Source of the DNA: Pseudoips prasinana
Taxonomy: Eukaryota > Arthropoda > Insecta > Lepidoptera > Nolidae
Assembly: GCA_951640165.1 (NCBI GenBank)
Contig: OX621244.1
Coordinates: 11,302,001-11,366,000, forward strand
Direction of reading: 5' to 3'
DNA: 64,000 bases
The number at the start of each line of letters is the position of its first letter. Position 1 is the stretch's first letter. The position numbers and the translations under genes were made by a program. This document shows positions 1-11,026 of this stretch, one piece after another. Below the pieces are notes generated by a model. It was given only the letters and a program-made list of their open reading frames with translations, made no database searches and was not told where the DNA came from.

Positions 1-239
1 TGCGCAGATATTTATTTATTTATTCTGTTTCGTTTTATATTCGCTTAGCTTGATATGGATTTGTACTACATCTCTTAAGCCTTAAATGGTTTCTGATCCC
101 CCATACGGTATGCTCCGTTTGATAATTTTGCTAACCTGAGGTGGCAAACAAACGGTATATTGCTTTTATAATAAGATGGCTAACGAGATATTATTATGTT
201 GGCTTGAAAAAATATGGATATAAACAAGCATTTGTCATA

Positions 240-372
240 AATGATCTGACAAATGATCTCGCAAGGGTTGCGGGAAGCCGCTGGATGCGGACAGCACAAG
301 ACGGGCCATGTGGAGATCTTTGGGAAAGGCCATTGTCCAGCAGTGGACATTTTTTGGCGTTATGGTGATATT
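240..372 (+). pseudogene. RTE-like LINE 3' end fragment
   Basis: The reading LARVAGSRWMRTAQD matches the conserved C-terminal tail of lepidopteran endonuclease/reverse transcriptases, also seen at 18234 and 30846. A frameshift follows the AQDG part, and the usual end with the DNA motif GTCCAGCAGTGGAC is present near 337. Only the last 40 or so codons remain, so this is a 5'-truncated dead copy. Clade assignment to RTE is by family resemblance. Confidence 0.75.
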
Positions 373-717
373 AATGAAATGAATCATACTTTAAGTTATA
401 CCTGCAGTAAGTTTTTAAGTCCAAATAGCTTTAAAATATGAAAGTATCTCTCAAAATATATATTATTTTTATTTTTAACTTATTTAAAATATCTTAATAA
501 AATGTTATATATGTATATGTTTACTATAAATGTATCCTATTTTGTTTAAAGGTCCACTAACCAAACATTCGTTTTACGTACTTTTCAATTATTTATGAGA
601 GTTTATTTGGCAAATAATAATTTGTCAATTGCAATTATGCGAAGAATTAAGAGCGATAATTTCATTTTATAGTATTAACCAAGGGAAACTCATTTCAAAT
701 AGATTGCACGTTTGGGA
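373..717. other. no recognisable feature
   Basis: AT-rich sequence with no coding-like frame and no repeat that I can match elsewhere in the window. Confidence 0.5.
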
Positions 718-870
718 CAGTAGTTAAGGTAGTCGCCCCGCCACTATCTCGGCGCCCTCGTGTTTGGGTTCGATTCCTGGACGGGTAAATTATTCATGGC
801 TCCCATATATCATTGTTCTGAGACTGAGTATGCTTTGTGTCCTGAATTAGATATCTGTAAAGGGTTACGT
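718..870 (+). repeat. tRNA-derived SINE copy
   Basis: A tRNA-like head with a B-box-like GGTTCGATTCC at about 766 is followed by a body containing CTGAGACTGAGTATGCTTTG. The same body lies at 13705. A pol III promoter structure is inferred from the boxes; the A box is degenerate. Confidence 0.6.
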
Positions 871-1067
871 ATTATAATATCTAAAAGTATTCTAACTATT
901 TTTGAAATAACTACGGTTGATTTATATATGTTTATAACACATATTGGTGAACTCAAGTACTGTTTTATTTACATAATGTCGATTAAACTAAAATTAATCT
1001 CACTAACGAATGATTAACCTAATGATTTTTTTAAATATTGGATATTTCCACTACACATGAAATATCT

Positions 1068-1682
1068 AATGGACGACTCGCCTACGGTTTATTAATATTG
1101 CGCGCTGGATTTTTCCGAATCCCGAATTTTAATAGACCGAATTTTAAAATATAGTACAATTTTGTGACAGAAACGAATCGCCGCAAAACCGACTTCACGT
1201 AGTCTTGTCTGCCCTACTCTAGAGTGTAATTTAAACCCACGTAGGCGCGGAGGGGTGGGGCGGCCCGCGAGCTGAGGAGCAGGTGGTTTTGAAAGCCCGC
1301 TTCGGCGGCTGAGGCTGGCCGGCGAAGCCGACCAGCAAGCCGAAGCTGCGGTGGTGGGCGTTAAAACCATCTGCGACGATAAGCTCGCGTGGGACCGCCC
1401 AAACCCCGCAGCGCCGGAGCTGTGACAGAAACAATGCTTGCTGCATGTTGCATGCCTGCTTACATGCTGCATACCTGCCTGCTTACATGCTGCATACCTG
1501 CCTGCTTGCATGTTGCATGCAGTCGCCGAGTGCCAGATATGAGTAATCGCGGGAACTACGTCGCTGCTCTTTGGGATTTCATCCATCGGTATTTCGTCCA
1601 TTCGTAGGTGAATAGTCCATTAATTAATTCAACCTTAACTTAATTAATTATAGTTAAATAAACCGTAGGTGAATCGTCCATT
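1068..1682. mobile_element. GC-rich non-autonomous element with terminal inverted repeats
   Basis: The left end AATGGACGACTCGCCTACGG (1068) is the inverse complement of the right end CCGTAGGTGAATCGTCCATT (1663-1682), and the match runs about 26 bp with two mismatches. A further copy of the end motif, GTAGGTGAATAGTCCATT, sits just inside at 1605. The core (1240-1420) is strongly GC-rich, unlike the surroundings. A 169-codon minus-strand frame crosses the core but consists largely of tandem repeat and end sequence, so I do not call it a gene. I could not settle the superfamily or the target duplication. Confidence 0.55.
1435..1521. repeat. 23-bp tandem repeat
   Basis: Units of the type TGCTTACATGCTGCATACC plus four more bases recur almost exactly at 1457 and 1480, with divergent units on each side, about 3.7 copies in all. 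It lies inside the GC-rich element. Confidence 0.8.
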
Positions 1683-1943
1683 ATGGATTTCATCCATTAG
1701 TTATCATAAAAATCTGTAAAATGACCTTTAGGTTTTTTAAACAGTAGGTCTTATGATCGTAGTCATTTCAATAATAGTTAGAATACTTTTAGATATTTAT
1801 AATACGTAACCCTGTAAAGTCCCGGCGCTATTAACGTGATGGCGGCGTTATAATTAAAATAAAAAATACCTATTTTCAAAAGGTTCAATACTACAAGATT
1901 TTTTCTAGTTGTGAAAAAAACCATAATAACGAGGTCACTCAGG

Positions 1944-2082
1944 TACAGACGCCAGAACATCAAGCTCCCCAATCTGTCAATTTTCCCCAATTGCAAGTGA
2001 ACCTTATGCTAATGTGATAAAGTTGAAAATATATAAAAGAAATTTGACAGATTGGGGTAGCTGGATGTTCTAGCGTCTGTAA
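1944..2082. mobile_element. palindromic MITE, copy 1
   Basis: A short element of about 140 bp whose ends are long inverted repeats: TACAGACGCCAGAACATC at the left and its near complement ending in GCGTCTGTA at the right. The inverted repeat extends through CCCCAATCTGTCAA. Copies 2 and 3 are at 16886 and 34543. It has no coding capacity, so an autonomous partner would have to move it. Confidence 0.8.
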
Positions 2083-2212
2083 CTTCTTCTAATAATGTAA
2101 AATTTAAAGGTACTTGTCGGTAACATAGTAGTATCATGGTTTAAAGGTGTGTCCTTTACTGTTTTATCATGGGGAGTGTTCTGAAGGATTGTTCTAACTT
2201 ATAATTTTTACT

Positions 2213-2500
2213 AGAGATACTCTTGCCAGAAGTGGAAGTTTCATCCATATCACTTAGATGAATGATCTGGTCATCCACCACCATTGCTTTACACAACAAA
2301 ACGTTTTACCGCGCACTCTATGGAATCAATTACCTGCGGAGGTATTACTGATCCGGTATGATATTGCAACCTTCAAGGAGCGAGTCTATTCCTATCTTAA
2401 AGGCTGCACTTTGGCCCCTCTATTGAAGCGAGTGTTCATGGGTTGCGGTGGTCACTTACCATCAGGCGACTCACTAGATTGTTTGTATTGCTATACTATG
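2213..2500 (+). pseudogene. CR1/Jockey-group LINE, C-terminal RT fragment
   Basis: The fragment shows HPYHLDE in one frame and then, after a frameshift, PRTLWNQLPAEV and RYDIATFKERVYSYLKG. This is the typical tail of CR1/Jockey-group reverse transcriptases in Lepidoptera (compare the minus-strand copy at 9662). A 3' noncoding stretch with CACTTACCATCAGGCGAC follows, as in the other copies. The element is 5'-truncated and broken. Confidence 0.75.
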
Positions 2501-2559
2501 AAAAAACGATATTTGTCACAATATTCGGCTGATCATGTGCTGTAGAAAATATTTACTAA

Positions 2560-4532
2560 TAAATAGTAATATTTCGGCCTATTTATACTGTCCTGGTAGA
2601 AGCCACATTGTTGCGCAATCAATTGAGATTTTGAACTGAAAATTACTTAAGATGGCTCTAATTAAGCCTGTTTAACCCATTCAACTAATAAATTAACAAT
2701 TTATCATTTGATATCATCTCTCAGTTATATACTCCGTTAAATACCTTAAGTGGGATCGTTCAACCTGCAGCTGAAGCAGCAAATTGCGCAAGTTTTAATC
2801 AATGCAATTATTTTTCTTTTTTAAAATATCAAATATCACACTACAATGAATTTAGAATGCAGTTTAAAATAGCCACTAATTGAAGACTATATTGAACATC
2901 GTAAATCACGCTGAGGCTTTACGAGTAGATAGTAGTTGCCGTAATTACTGAAAACGTCAATAATAGTGTATTATTCAGGCTCACTACAGACATCAGTTTG
3001 TAGTCCGATTTGATGGACACTTTACAGTTCCATTGCTCGCTTTGTGTAACCACCTTCGAGAATCTAATACTCAGTGCTCAATATAAACTTAATTTTAAAA
3101 TATTTTAAATTGGAATACCGTTACAGTGACGGAGTATGTCTTTATTTGTAAATATAACAAGGGGACAAAAATCAATCCTGTCGTACGCAGTAGCGAAAAT
3201 TTTCAGAAAAAGCAAACAGCAATTCGAAGGTTTAAGGTGAATTGTGTCTACATTTTAAATTAGTCGTTCCTAATGGTAACTTGGATCAAAAGATTTGTGG
3301 TAAAAACAGAGGCGCGCTAACGAAGTCGTACTGTACTATTTAACTTTACCCAAATAGAAAGCGTCAGAGCTACAAAATTCGAAAAAATCCTGCTAGCTTT
3401 GATACGGAGTATGTTTTATAATTCACAACAAAGACCAAACTCCCCGATACTGTCACTTAAAATTTCTACAGAACCTTGATTTGGGTCGTAATCAGCATTC
3501 ACCAGTGACACCTTGTGGTTTAATTCTTGATCCGGGCTCTCTAAATAATTCCTTCGTTTATGTTTAAAGACGGGCTTACGGCGGTAAAAAAGTAGAATCA
3601 GCCAAGCGTCGTCGGATGAGCCGCGTTTGAATAATTTACACCTAAAGACATCAGAACAGACGTTCGTCTACGTTTACTAAATCATTTCAACTCTTATTTT
3701 GATGTACTTATGAACTATTTTTCTCTGATTTGCCGCGCCCATAGTGGCAGTTTTAAGTTTGTATTCTTATATCTTGGAATCTCCGACTGTCACAGAGCGT
3801 CTCCTTTATTCGTATCCACATTTCGATGTCAGTTTTTGTTGCTTCTGTGTTATGCCGTTTCGATTTAAGACCTTTTAATATGTGCCTTATTAGCTTAGCT
3901 GTGTTCAAGAAAAATAAATACAAGTTACATTTAAGTAAAGTTTTATAACTGACCGAAGTAAATTGTAACATATCATGATTAAAATGAGTTTAAACCTTGT
4001 CTTTATGACAGATTGCTTTTATGCGAAGTGGCCTTTTCAGACGTTATATTGGATGCAATTTCGAAAGTAGCTTTCGAAATTAAACCGATATGTATCATAT
4101 TTCATTCCAGTTGACGGACTGTTATAAATAAAAATGGAAAACCTTTTTTAAAAAGCTCGTAACAAATGCTTTAGGTCACATTATTACAGCGAACCTGCTT
4201 AAGATGAAAAATAACTATAGAAATATATTTATAAATAGATTTACCAATAAATTTAAAAACGTGTTACTTAGTTGGACCCTACTTACGGTGAGTGAGTTAT
4301 TAAAGCAATTAATACGTTTACCATCTGGGTGGGCTATTAATTTTCTATTGACTTATGCACTGTATAAATGACGAGTCTTTAAGGAAATGGAACTTTCTTT
4401 TTATATATTGTATTTATACCTACCATGTCTGTGAATTTAACTCACTATTTTACTTTACCGTTTAGTTTCGGCTCAATTTTTCACAATATATTAAAAATAA
4501 ATAAATGTATTTTAAATATCTTGTATAAATAA
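2560..4532. other. no recognisable feature
   Basis: About 2 kb of AT-rich sequence. No convincing coding frame, tRNA-like head or inverted end was seen. Confidence 0.45.
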
Positions 4533-4995
4533 CACACCGTCATCTGATCCCAAACTAGGCAGAGCCTGTAGTAGTAGCCGGTCAACTGATAATCGTTAAT
4601 TTAATCTTCTGAATATATAAACATTTTACATAGATTACACCCAGACACAGAACATATAGTCGTGCGTATCATTACAGATGGAAGAAGTCCACTGCTGGGT
4701 AAGGGGAGGCTTGCCGAGCCAGAAGAATAATCTTTGATAGACATGCCATAATCGCCACGCTTGACAAACGGGTTGGCAATCGCACTATGATGGTCATAGT
4801 ACTCGGAAGGAAGCTGCTACCCATCCTCTGGACCTCGGGTCGACTTCTACGCTCCCCACGGGATGAGATGGGGTGGATGATATTCACCGCCGTTACCACA
4901 CACCAAATGCTTATCACACAAATATTTGTCCTGGGTGGGGATCAAACCCACGACCTCAGGCTGAGTAGTCAAGGTGATTAACCATTTCGCAAGCC
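4533..4995 (-). repeat. tRNA-derived SINE interrupted by a LINE tail
   Basis: On the minus strand the head with its B-box-like GGTTTGATCCCCACC lies at 4910-4995. The body with CTGTGTCTGGGTGTAAT lies at 4533-4673. The two halves are separated by the LINE tail at 4674-4909, and the broken ends share a TGATAMGCA-like motif that could be the target duplication. Confidence 0.65.
4674..4909 (-). mobile_element. RTE-like LINE 3' tail inserted in a SINE
   Basis: On the minus strand this reads the same 3' tail as 50795-51033: a GTCGACCC box, GCGATTGCCAACCCGTTTGT, and the end CCCAGCAGTGGACTTCTTCC. It sits inside a SINE copy. It contains no meaningful open frame. Confidence 0.7.
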
Positions 4996-5738
4996 TTCAT
5001 TTTGTCATGGCTGGGAAGAAAAAGAAATACATTAGACTAATCATCGTCTACAAATGTCAAAGGCAAAACTGTTGACCGACTCAAATTTCTATCACGACAT
5101 TCCACTCTATATATCAATAAAAACAATCGGGCACTAACCTATCCAGTTAATACATAATTACCGAAGCCAATGGAGTGATGCGGGCGTAAAATTTCATTAC
5201 TGTCATATTTGACACTGTCCGTCAATCTGTGTAAGATTGATAGCATGTTGAAACTCATTTAGTTCTAATATCTGTTTGTTAAACATTGAATTTTTTGCCT
5301 TGATTATATCTGGTTTGAGCTCATTATATTTTAATTGGATGTTTAAAGCTTGTTTTAAAAGATATAATATGGAATATGCAGTTATTTAGGTTTTGTGGGA
5401 AAGAACATTCAAAAAAAGAGTCTATATGAAATAGTAGGCATCGCAATCGCGTAAAATAAAACGATTGAATAAAAAGAATAAAAGCCTTAACTTAAAATTG
5501 GGAGATTGAATAATAGATCCCAAAGCAGCGGCGTAGCGTATGTTTTAGTTGCCTGAGGTATAGGCAAAATTACTTAGTTATTTAAATCTTAAACTTCTAA
5601 ATTTATTGAACTACAACAGAAACATCAAACTAGAATAATACTTAAACACCGTACTAACCATACTAACTTCACTAACGAATCTATTCATTGTCACAATACA
5701 ATTGCCTATGGAAAAACGTGCCCAGAAACATTGTTTCT
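4996..5738. other. no recognisable feature
   Basis: AT-rich. No gene or repeat was recognised. Confidence 0.45.
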
Positions 5739-6332
5739 TTTTAGAGTTCCGTAGCCAAATGGCAAAAAACGGAACCCTTATAGATTCGTCATGTCTGTCT
5801 GTCTGTCCGTCCGTATGTCACAGCCACTTTTTTCCGAAACTATAAGAGCTGTACTGTTGAAACTTGGTAAGTAGATGTATTCTGTGAACCGCATTAAGAT
5901 TTTTACACAAAAATAGAAAAAGATTTTGGGGGGTCGCCATACATAGAACTGAAACTCAAAATTTTTTTTTCATCGTACCAATACATGTGGGGTGTCTATG
6001 GATAGGTCTTCAAAAATCATATTGAGGTTTCTAATATATTTTTTTTCTAAACTGAATAGTTTGCGCGAGTGATACTTCCAAAGTGGTAAAATAAGTGCCC
6101 CCCCCCCCCCCCCTTGTAACATCTAAAATAAGAGAATGATAAAACTAAAAAAATATATGATGTACATTATCGTGGAAACTAACAACGAAAATTGGTTTGA
6201 ACGAGATCTAGCAGGTAGTTTATTTTTATACGTCATAAACCCCCATTTGCTTTCATTTAATCAACTGAAATACTTTCTGCTACGGAACTCTTCATGTGCG
6301 AGTCTGACTCGCACTTGGCCGGTTTTTTTTTA
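5739..6332. repeat. lepidopteran interspersed repeat (TTCCG ... TTGGCCGG type)
   Basis: It starts near GAGTTCCGTAGCCAAATGG, has the CTGTCTGTCTGTCCGTCCG run at 5792, and ends with GGAACTC then GAGTCTGACTCGCACTTGGC. I recall this end pair from many lepidopteran sequences, but I cannot assign it to a superfamily from the window. One copy is seen here. Confidence 0.55.
6098..6113. repeat. C16 homopolymer
   Basis: An uninterrupted run of 16 C in an AT-rich context. Its length is likely unreliable in sequencing. Confidence 0.9.
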
Positions 6333-6463
6333 ATTTTCAGGAATGGATACTTAAACCTAGCCAGTCAATTGCTGCTGGAACTTCACTTGGGTTATCTGAA
6401 AAGTATCTTAGTTCACAAATAAGCTTATATATATTTAGTATGTATGTATATGTAAGGAACGGT

Positions 6464-6600
6464 GCACCTGTTTGCTGACTTTTAAAGGCTGGCAACGCAC
6501 CCGCGACACCTCTGGTGTTGCGAGTGTCCATGGGAGGCGGTGATCACTTACCATCAGGTGACCCACTTGTTCGTTTGTCGCCCTCTGATATAAAAAAAAA
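6464..6600 (+). repeat. CR1/Jockey-group LINE 3' tail
   Basis: Contains AAAGGCTGGCAACGCACCC, then GGCGGTGATCACTTACCATC and CTCTGATATAAAAAAAA. The same order is found at 35925, 9662 (minus) and 61345. Only the C-terminal codons and the 3' UTR of the LINE remain. Confidence 0.7.
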
Positions 6601-6757
6601 TATGTATTATATTTTTATTATTATTTTAACGCATTGTTTAAAGAAAACCGACAAGCTAAGAGAAATTAAATACTAATGTACATAAAAGTTCCCATATTGT
6701 TTCAAAATGATTAAATATTAAAAAAATATATTATAGAACAGAAGCAATGATTAAATA

Positions 6758-7075
6758 TCTATACATATAATAAAATCGTAGAAAAGTGTAAACTGTACAT
6801 TGAACTTTTTATTTTAAATATACTTGGGGCGTGATCTACAATCGATATTGAAGCCAAAAATATAGTTTTTAGAATTTTTGTCTGTATGTCTGTTTGTCTG
6901 TATGTATGTCCGGGCTAAACTCAAAAAGTACTGCATGGATTTACTTCAAATTTTGCATGAATCTAAGAGGTCGGGTCAACATATAGGCTACATATTATCA
7001 GGCTATCACCTAGGGGGGGAGGAGCTGTGATAATTTATAAAGTTTAACGCGGGTAAAACCGCGGGGCACAGCTAG
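6758..7075 (+). mobile_element. non-autonomous Helitron, 318 bp
   Basis: The 5' end is TCTATACATATAATAAAATC after a host A. The 3' end is GCACAGCTAG before a host T. A hairpin CGCGG-GTAAAA-CCGCG lies just upstream of the CTAG, as Helitrons require. There is no terminal inverted repeat and no target duplication. Relatives are at 17331, 19779, 33025 and 37266. Confidence 0.85.
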
Positions 7076-7480
7076 TTAAAAATAAATTATAAAACAATAG
7101 TAATGTATCAATATTTAAAATATATAATAGAAATGTTTTAAGAAATATTTGTCTATTTTACAATGTGAGTCTAACAATTTCGTATATTATTCCATGATGG
7201 AGCGCTTGCTCTTCTCCTCCAAAGGGAAAAGTCCGGAAACCCTTAATTTAATGAATCTGAATGAAATTGATACTGACATTAGGCTAAGTTATACTAACAT
7301 TATATGGATATTTTTATCTGAAATAAAATATTTGAATATGAATGAATGTTAGCATTAATAATATTCTCATTATTGTTAGCTAGTTCTTTTTATTTTAAAA
7401 TTGTAATGCGTATAATAAGACACCCTAGGCGCCCTACGACGTTACGCTTCTGCCAATCATTCAACTCAAACGGGAAAATG
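7076..7480. other. no recognisable feature
   Basis: AT-rich. A 67-codon frame here has no recognisable motif. Confidence 0.4.
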
Positions 7481-7743
7481 GACATCAATCTAGTTTAGTT
7501 GGTAGTGCTCCTGCCTACGAAGCTGGTGGTCCTGGGTTCGAATCTCGGTAAGTGCAAATATTTGTGTGATGAGCATGAATATTTGTTTCTGAGTCATGGA
7601 TGTTTTCTATGTATATAAGTATTTATCTATCTATATAAGTACGTATATCGTCGCCTGGTACCCATAGTACAAGCTTTGCTTAGTTTGGGGCTAGGATGAT
7701 CTGTGTGACATTGTCCCAAGATATTATTATTAATATTATCTAT
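7481..7743 (+). repeat. tRNA-derived SINE, family 1
   Basis: A tRNA-like head with A-box region TAGTTTAGTTGGTAGTGC and B box GGTTCGAATCT, a body with AGTCATGGATGTTTTCTATG, and a tail TGTGACATTGTCCC followed by ATTATTA. Near-identical copies lie at 10201, 10900 (split) and 40123. Confidence 0.85.
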
Positions 7744-7904
7744 ACATTATTTTGATGGAATAAGATAAAGATCGTCATTTATTTAGAGATTTGTGTTTAT
7801 GATTACCTCAGATTGCCCATATTTTTATAATTAATATTTAATTAGTTCGGGACTGGAGCCCCAAAGAGTGAATTTCCCTCCCCATAATTAACCTAAACTA
7901 ATTT

Positions 7905-8190
7905 TAACAGTCTCGTTGGTCTGGTGCTAGCGCATTTAACCACATATTGATTCAAATCCCAGGTGATGACAAAAACTTATTGGGATTAGACGGATCATTT
8001 GGCGTGATTACTACTGGTTGAGACTTATTTATATAAGGATTTCAACCAACGCACAGACGGACTGGTTCATAATTTTTTCAATTACTTTAATATTGGATTT
8101 GACTATATTTATGTACTGCATTGTGAGATTGACAAGTACAAGTGTATGTCAATACTCAAGTGCTGAATAAATATCATTATATCATTATAA
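7905..8190 (+). repeat. tRNA-derived SINE, family 2
   Basis: The head TCGTTGGTCTGGTGCTAGCG and a B-box-like TTCAAATCCCAG are followed by a body ending in GACAAGTACAAGTGTATGTC and AATAAATATCATTATATC. The 3' part recurs inverted at 37735. Confidence 0.6.
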
Positions 8191-8560
8191 GCTGTCCTCC
8201 TAAATTCAGTTCCATTATCCTTGAAATCAACATCTTTATATTTAGGAGCCCAAAATATCCGACATTTCAAAGTAATTATTTATCTCCTTTGTATCCTCGT
8301 CACCTATGACCTTATCTTAGGAAGTAAAATCCCTGAAATTATCTCTGTACACTTTAATTTACATATAAATGGGCCGTTACTTGGGTTGGTTATTCTCTAA
8401 TGGTTGTTTGTATTATATACCGCAGTTTGCTGCGGGTTTGGTAATCCGAATGATAATTAGATAAATAAACTAGACCGGGTGTTACAGGATTTAATGTCAT
8501 TTAGGTTGACTGTAGTATGTAATTGATATGGTAATTCGGCTGCGAAACTACATCTATAAA
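8191..8560. other. no recognisable feature
   Basis: AT-rich, nothing recognised. Confidence 0.4.
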
Positions 8561-8737
8561 CTTGCAGTGCCCCGCGGTTTTACCCGCGTTAAACTTTATA
8601 AATTATAGCCAATGTGTTAATCCAGGGTGTCAGCTAATTCCGTACAAAATATTATTAAAATCGGATCAACCGTTTAGATGTGAAGAAGTAACAAACATAC
8701 ACACTCACCCACTCAAAAACTTTCACCTTTATAATAT
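8561..8737 (-). mobile_element. non-autonomous Helitron, second family
   Basis: On the minus strand the 3' end carries the hairpin CGCGGGTAAAACCGCG with a damaged CTAG. The far end is the ATTATAAAGGTGAAAG type. Relatives are at 22662, 26219, 39072 and 61450. It abuts another Helitron in the same orientation. Confidence 0.7.
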
Positions 8738-8738
8738 A

Positions 8739-8999
8739 CTAGTGGCCCGGTACGTGCTTCGCTACGTATAAGGCATAGTAATAAAAAAAATAATTATTAA
8801 GTTTATTTATTCAAACAAAAAAATATTTTAAATTGCTAAAAGATTTTACATTTTTCAAGATTTTTTTTAATTTTCTCTACGTACAAACCTTCCCTGGACT
8901 TCCACGAATAATTCAAGACCAAAATTAGCCAAATCGGTAAAGGCGTTGTTGAGTTATAACATTACAACAAAAAGTGGCATTGATTTTTATATATATAGA
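8739..8999 (-). mobile_element. non-autonomous Helitron, third family
   Basis: On the minus strand it begins TCTATATATATAAAAATCAA after a host A, includes AACTCAACAACGCC and ACCGATTTGGC, and ends GTACCGGGCCACTAG before a host T. It lies directly downstream of the Helitron at 8561-8737, head to tail. Confidence 0.8.
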
Positions 9000-9329
9000 T
9001 GTGTGATAAAGACCTTAGCAATGTTTTTGTTCATGACTTAGGTATACATTGAGATTTTTTCGTTTTAGTATTATTCTGTTGTGAATAATAAAAATACCAA
9101 CGTGTAAGTAAGAAGTTTTCTGAAGTAAAAATATGCTTGCAGACTAACTTATTTTGTTTGTTTATATTAGGATGAACTATAAATAAAGCCCAACCGTAAA
9201 ACAAAATTCTATAAACACGAATGGATATAACGTTATAAGCATAACAAAGCGTAAAGTTATAAGCATTAAAAAATAATGCTGGATTAAAATTAATAAGATT
9301 ATTATTTAGATAGATTGTTGATTATTCTA

Positions 9330-9476
9330 ACATAATGGTGCAACGTCAACGTCTTTCTGTGTACTTTGACCATCATACAGCGATCGCCAACCAGTCTGCC
9401 AAGCGTGGCAAAGATGATTCTTGGGGGAGGGTTTTGTCCAGTAGTGGACTTTTTACAGCTGTTATGATGATGATGT
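9330..9476 (+). repeat. RTE-like LINE 3' tail
   Basis: Contains ACAGCGATCGCCAACCAGTC, TGCCAAGCGTGG, GTCCAGTAGTGGAC and a TGATGATGATG end. Same tail type as 50795-51033. Confidence 0.7.
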
Positions 9477-9631
9477 CACTCGTAGTAGAGCCATATATAC
9501 TCCATACTAACCGTAATTTTGTGAGAAAGTAACAGAGTATCCACACTTTATCTCCACCAAAAACTTATATATAAAACGCTTATATTTAAAATGTTTATCA
9601 GCTGATATTAATTATTTGTTTGCTTTCTGTG

Positions 9632-9632
<1 letters not shown>

Positions 9633-9661
<29 letters not shown>
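9633..9661. repeat. (TA)n microsatellite
   Basis: About 14 TA units, immediately beside the 3' end of a minus-strand LINE. Confidence 0.9.
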
Positions 9662-9664
<3 letters not shown>

Positions 9665-10086
9665 ATTGCCTTAGTAAGCAGACGAGCTAGCGGCCCACCT
9701 GATGGTAAGTGGTAACCGCTGCTCATGGACATTCGCAGTGCCAGGGGCACAGCAAACCGCTGCCTACCGTGATATTAGTACTCTTTTTAAACCTCGATTG
9801 AAGAAGGACATGTCGTAGCGCTGGGGAAACACCGCAGCAGGTAATTCATTCCAGAGCCGGCACGTACGTGGGATGTATGAACGCTGAAAGCGAACCGTGC
9901 TTGACGAGATCGCTTCCAGGTGATACGGATGAACCTTACTGCGAGTGCGCGTGGTCCGATGATAAAAAGGGGACGGTGGCACCAGCTCAAACAGTTCCTC
10001 AGAGCATTCCCAGTGAAAGAGACGGTAGAACACGCAGAGAGATCCGAAGTCTCTCCGCTGCTCTAGCGACTCCAATCTGTCCGTAA
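9662..10086 (-). pseudogene. CR1/Jockey-group LINE, C-terminal RT fragment
   Basis: Read on the minus strand, the frame 10075-9764 gives LEQRRDFGSLCVFYRLFHWE, then SEELFELVPPSPFYHRTTR, then RSYIPRTCRLWNELPAAVFP and RYDMSFFNRGL. This is the conserved tail of CR1/Jockey-group reverse transcriptases after the RT domain. The 3' UTR with GTTACCACTTACCATCAGG follows. The frame of about 100 codons is intact, but the element is truncated at its 5' end and cannot be active. It sits between a (TA)n run and a SINE copy. Confidence 0.85.
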
Positions 10087-10200
10087 GATTTGTGCCTATT
10101 ACTTATATATCTATTACTATTTCAGTATCAGTCCGATTCCCTATAATCAAAATCAGTGCACTAACAACAGAGAAATCACGTGCATACATACAGAAACGAC

Positions 10201-10440
10201 GGTCACCGTAGCCTAGTTGGTAGTGCTCCAGCCTTCGAAGCTACTCCTGGTCCTGGGCTCGAATTCCGGTAAGTGCAAATATTTGTGTGATGAGCAAGAA
10301 TATTTGTTTCTGAGTCATGGATGTTTTCTATGTATTTAAGTATTTATCTATCTATATAAGTATGTATATCGTCGCCTGGTACCCATAGTACAAGCTTTGC
10401 TTAGTTTGGGGCTAGGATGATCTGTGTGACATTGTCCCCT
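10201..10440 (+). repeat. tRNA-derived SINE, family 1
   Basis: A complete head with A box TAGCCTAGTTGG and a B-box-like sequence (GGGCTCGAATTCC), then the same body and GACATTGTCCC tail as 7481. Confidence 0.85.
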
Positions 10441-10499
10441 TTAAAAAAAATTGAAAATACAGTCGAATTGTAACCGCCTTAATTTTTTACAGTCTATTA

Positions 10500-10665
10500 A
10501 TAAAAATCCTCATCATCAACTTGTAAAATTGTCAATGTAGCAGTTTTCAGTCTTCTCAATCGTAAACTCCTTGACGTTGACTCCTTTATACGCTACCATT
10601 TCCACTTCTTCCTTCACCTGGTCCATCTAATTACATCTTGGTCTGCCTCTCTTTTTAATAATAAA
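10500..10665 (-). repeat. probable LINE tail
   Basis: On the minus strand it reads RGRPRCN then WMDQVKEEVEMVAYKG, resembling the C-terminal RGRP..W.D tail of RTE/BovB-like or related LINEs, and it ends in a TGATGATGA-like stretch. This is a weak call made on one short motif. Confidence 0.45.
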
Positions 10666-11026
10666 TAAACATATAACTTGCAAATTACAAAAAAATATTT
10701 TAATGAAAAGCCAAAAGTTTGTTTGCGTTATTGAGCTCTGAATCTCGTGGCCCCCGAATTAAAATGATTTTTTTTTAATAAATTTGACGGTTAGATATGG
10801 ATGGCATTCACCGCAGCCCACTTAAGTATTGATCCATCTGTACGTAGAAGAGAGTAATACTTTTCTAAATCATAAATTCGTAGCACTTCAAACTATTCAC
10901 GTCACCGTAGTCTAGTTAGTAGTGCTCCTGCCTACGAAGCTGGTGGTCCTGGGTTCGAATCCCGGTAAGTGCAAATATTTGTTAGATTAGCACGAATGGT
11001 CACTCATGGATGTTTTCTATGTATTA

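Noticed and set aside
1092..1601. 169-codon minus-strand ORF as a host gene
   Set aside because: It runs through a 23-bp tandem repeat and the TIR region; the amino acid sequence is low-complexity and its length is explained by GC-rich DNA with few stops.
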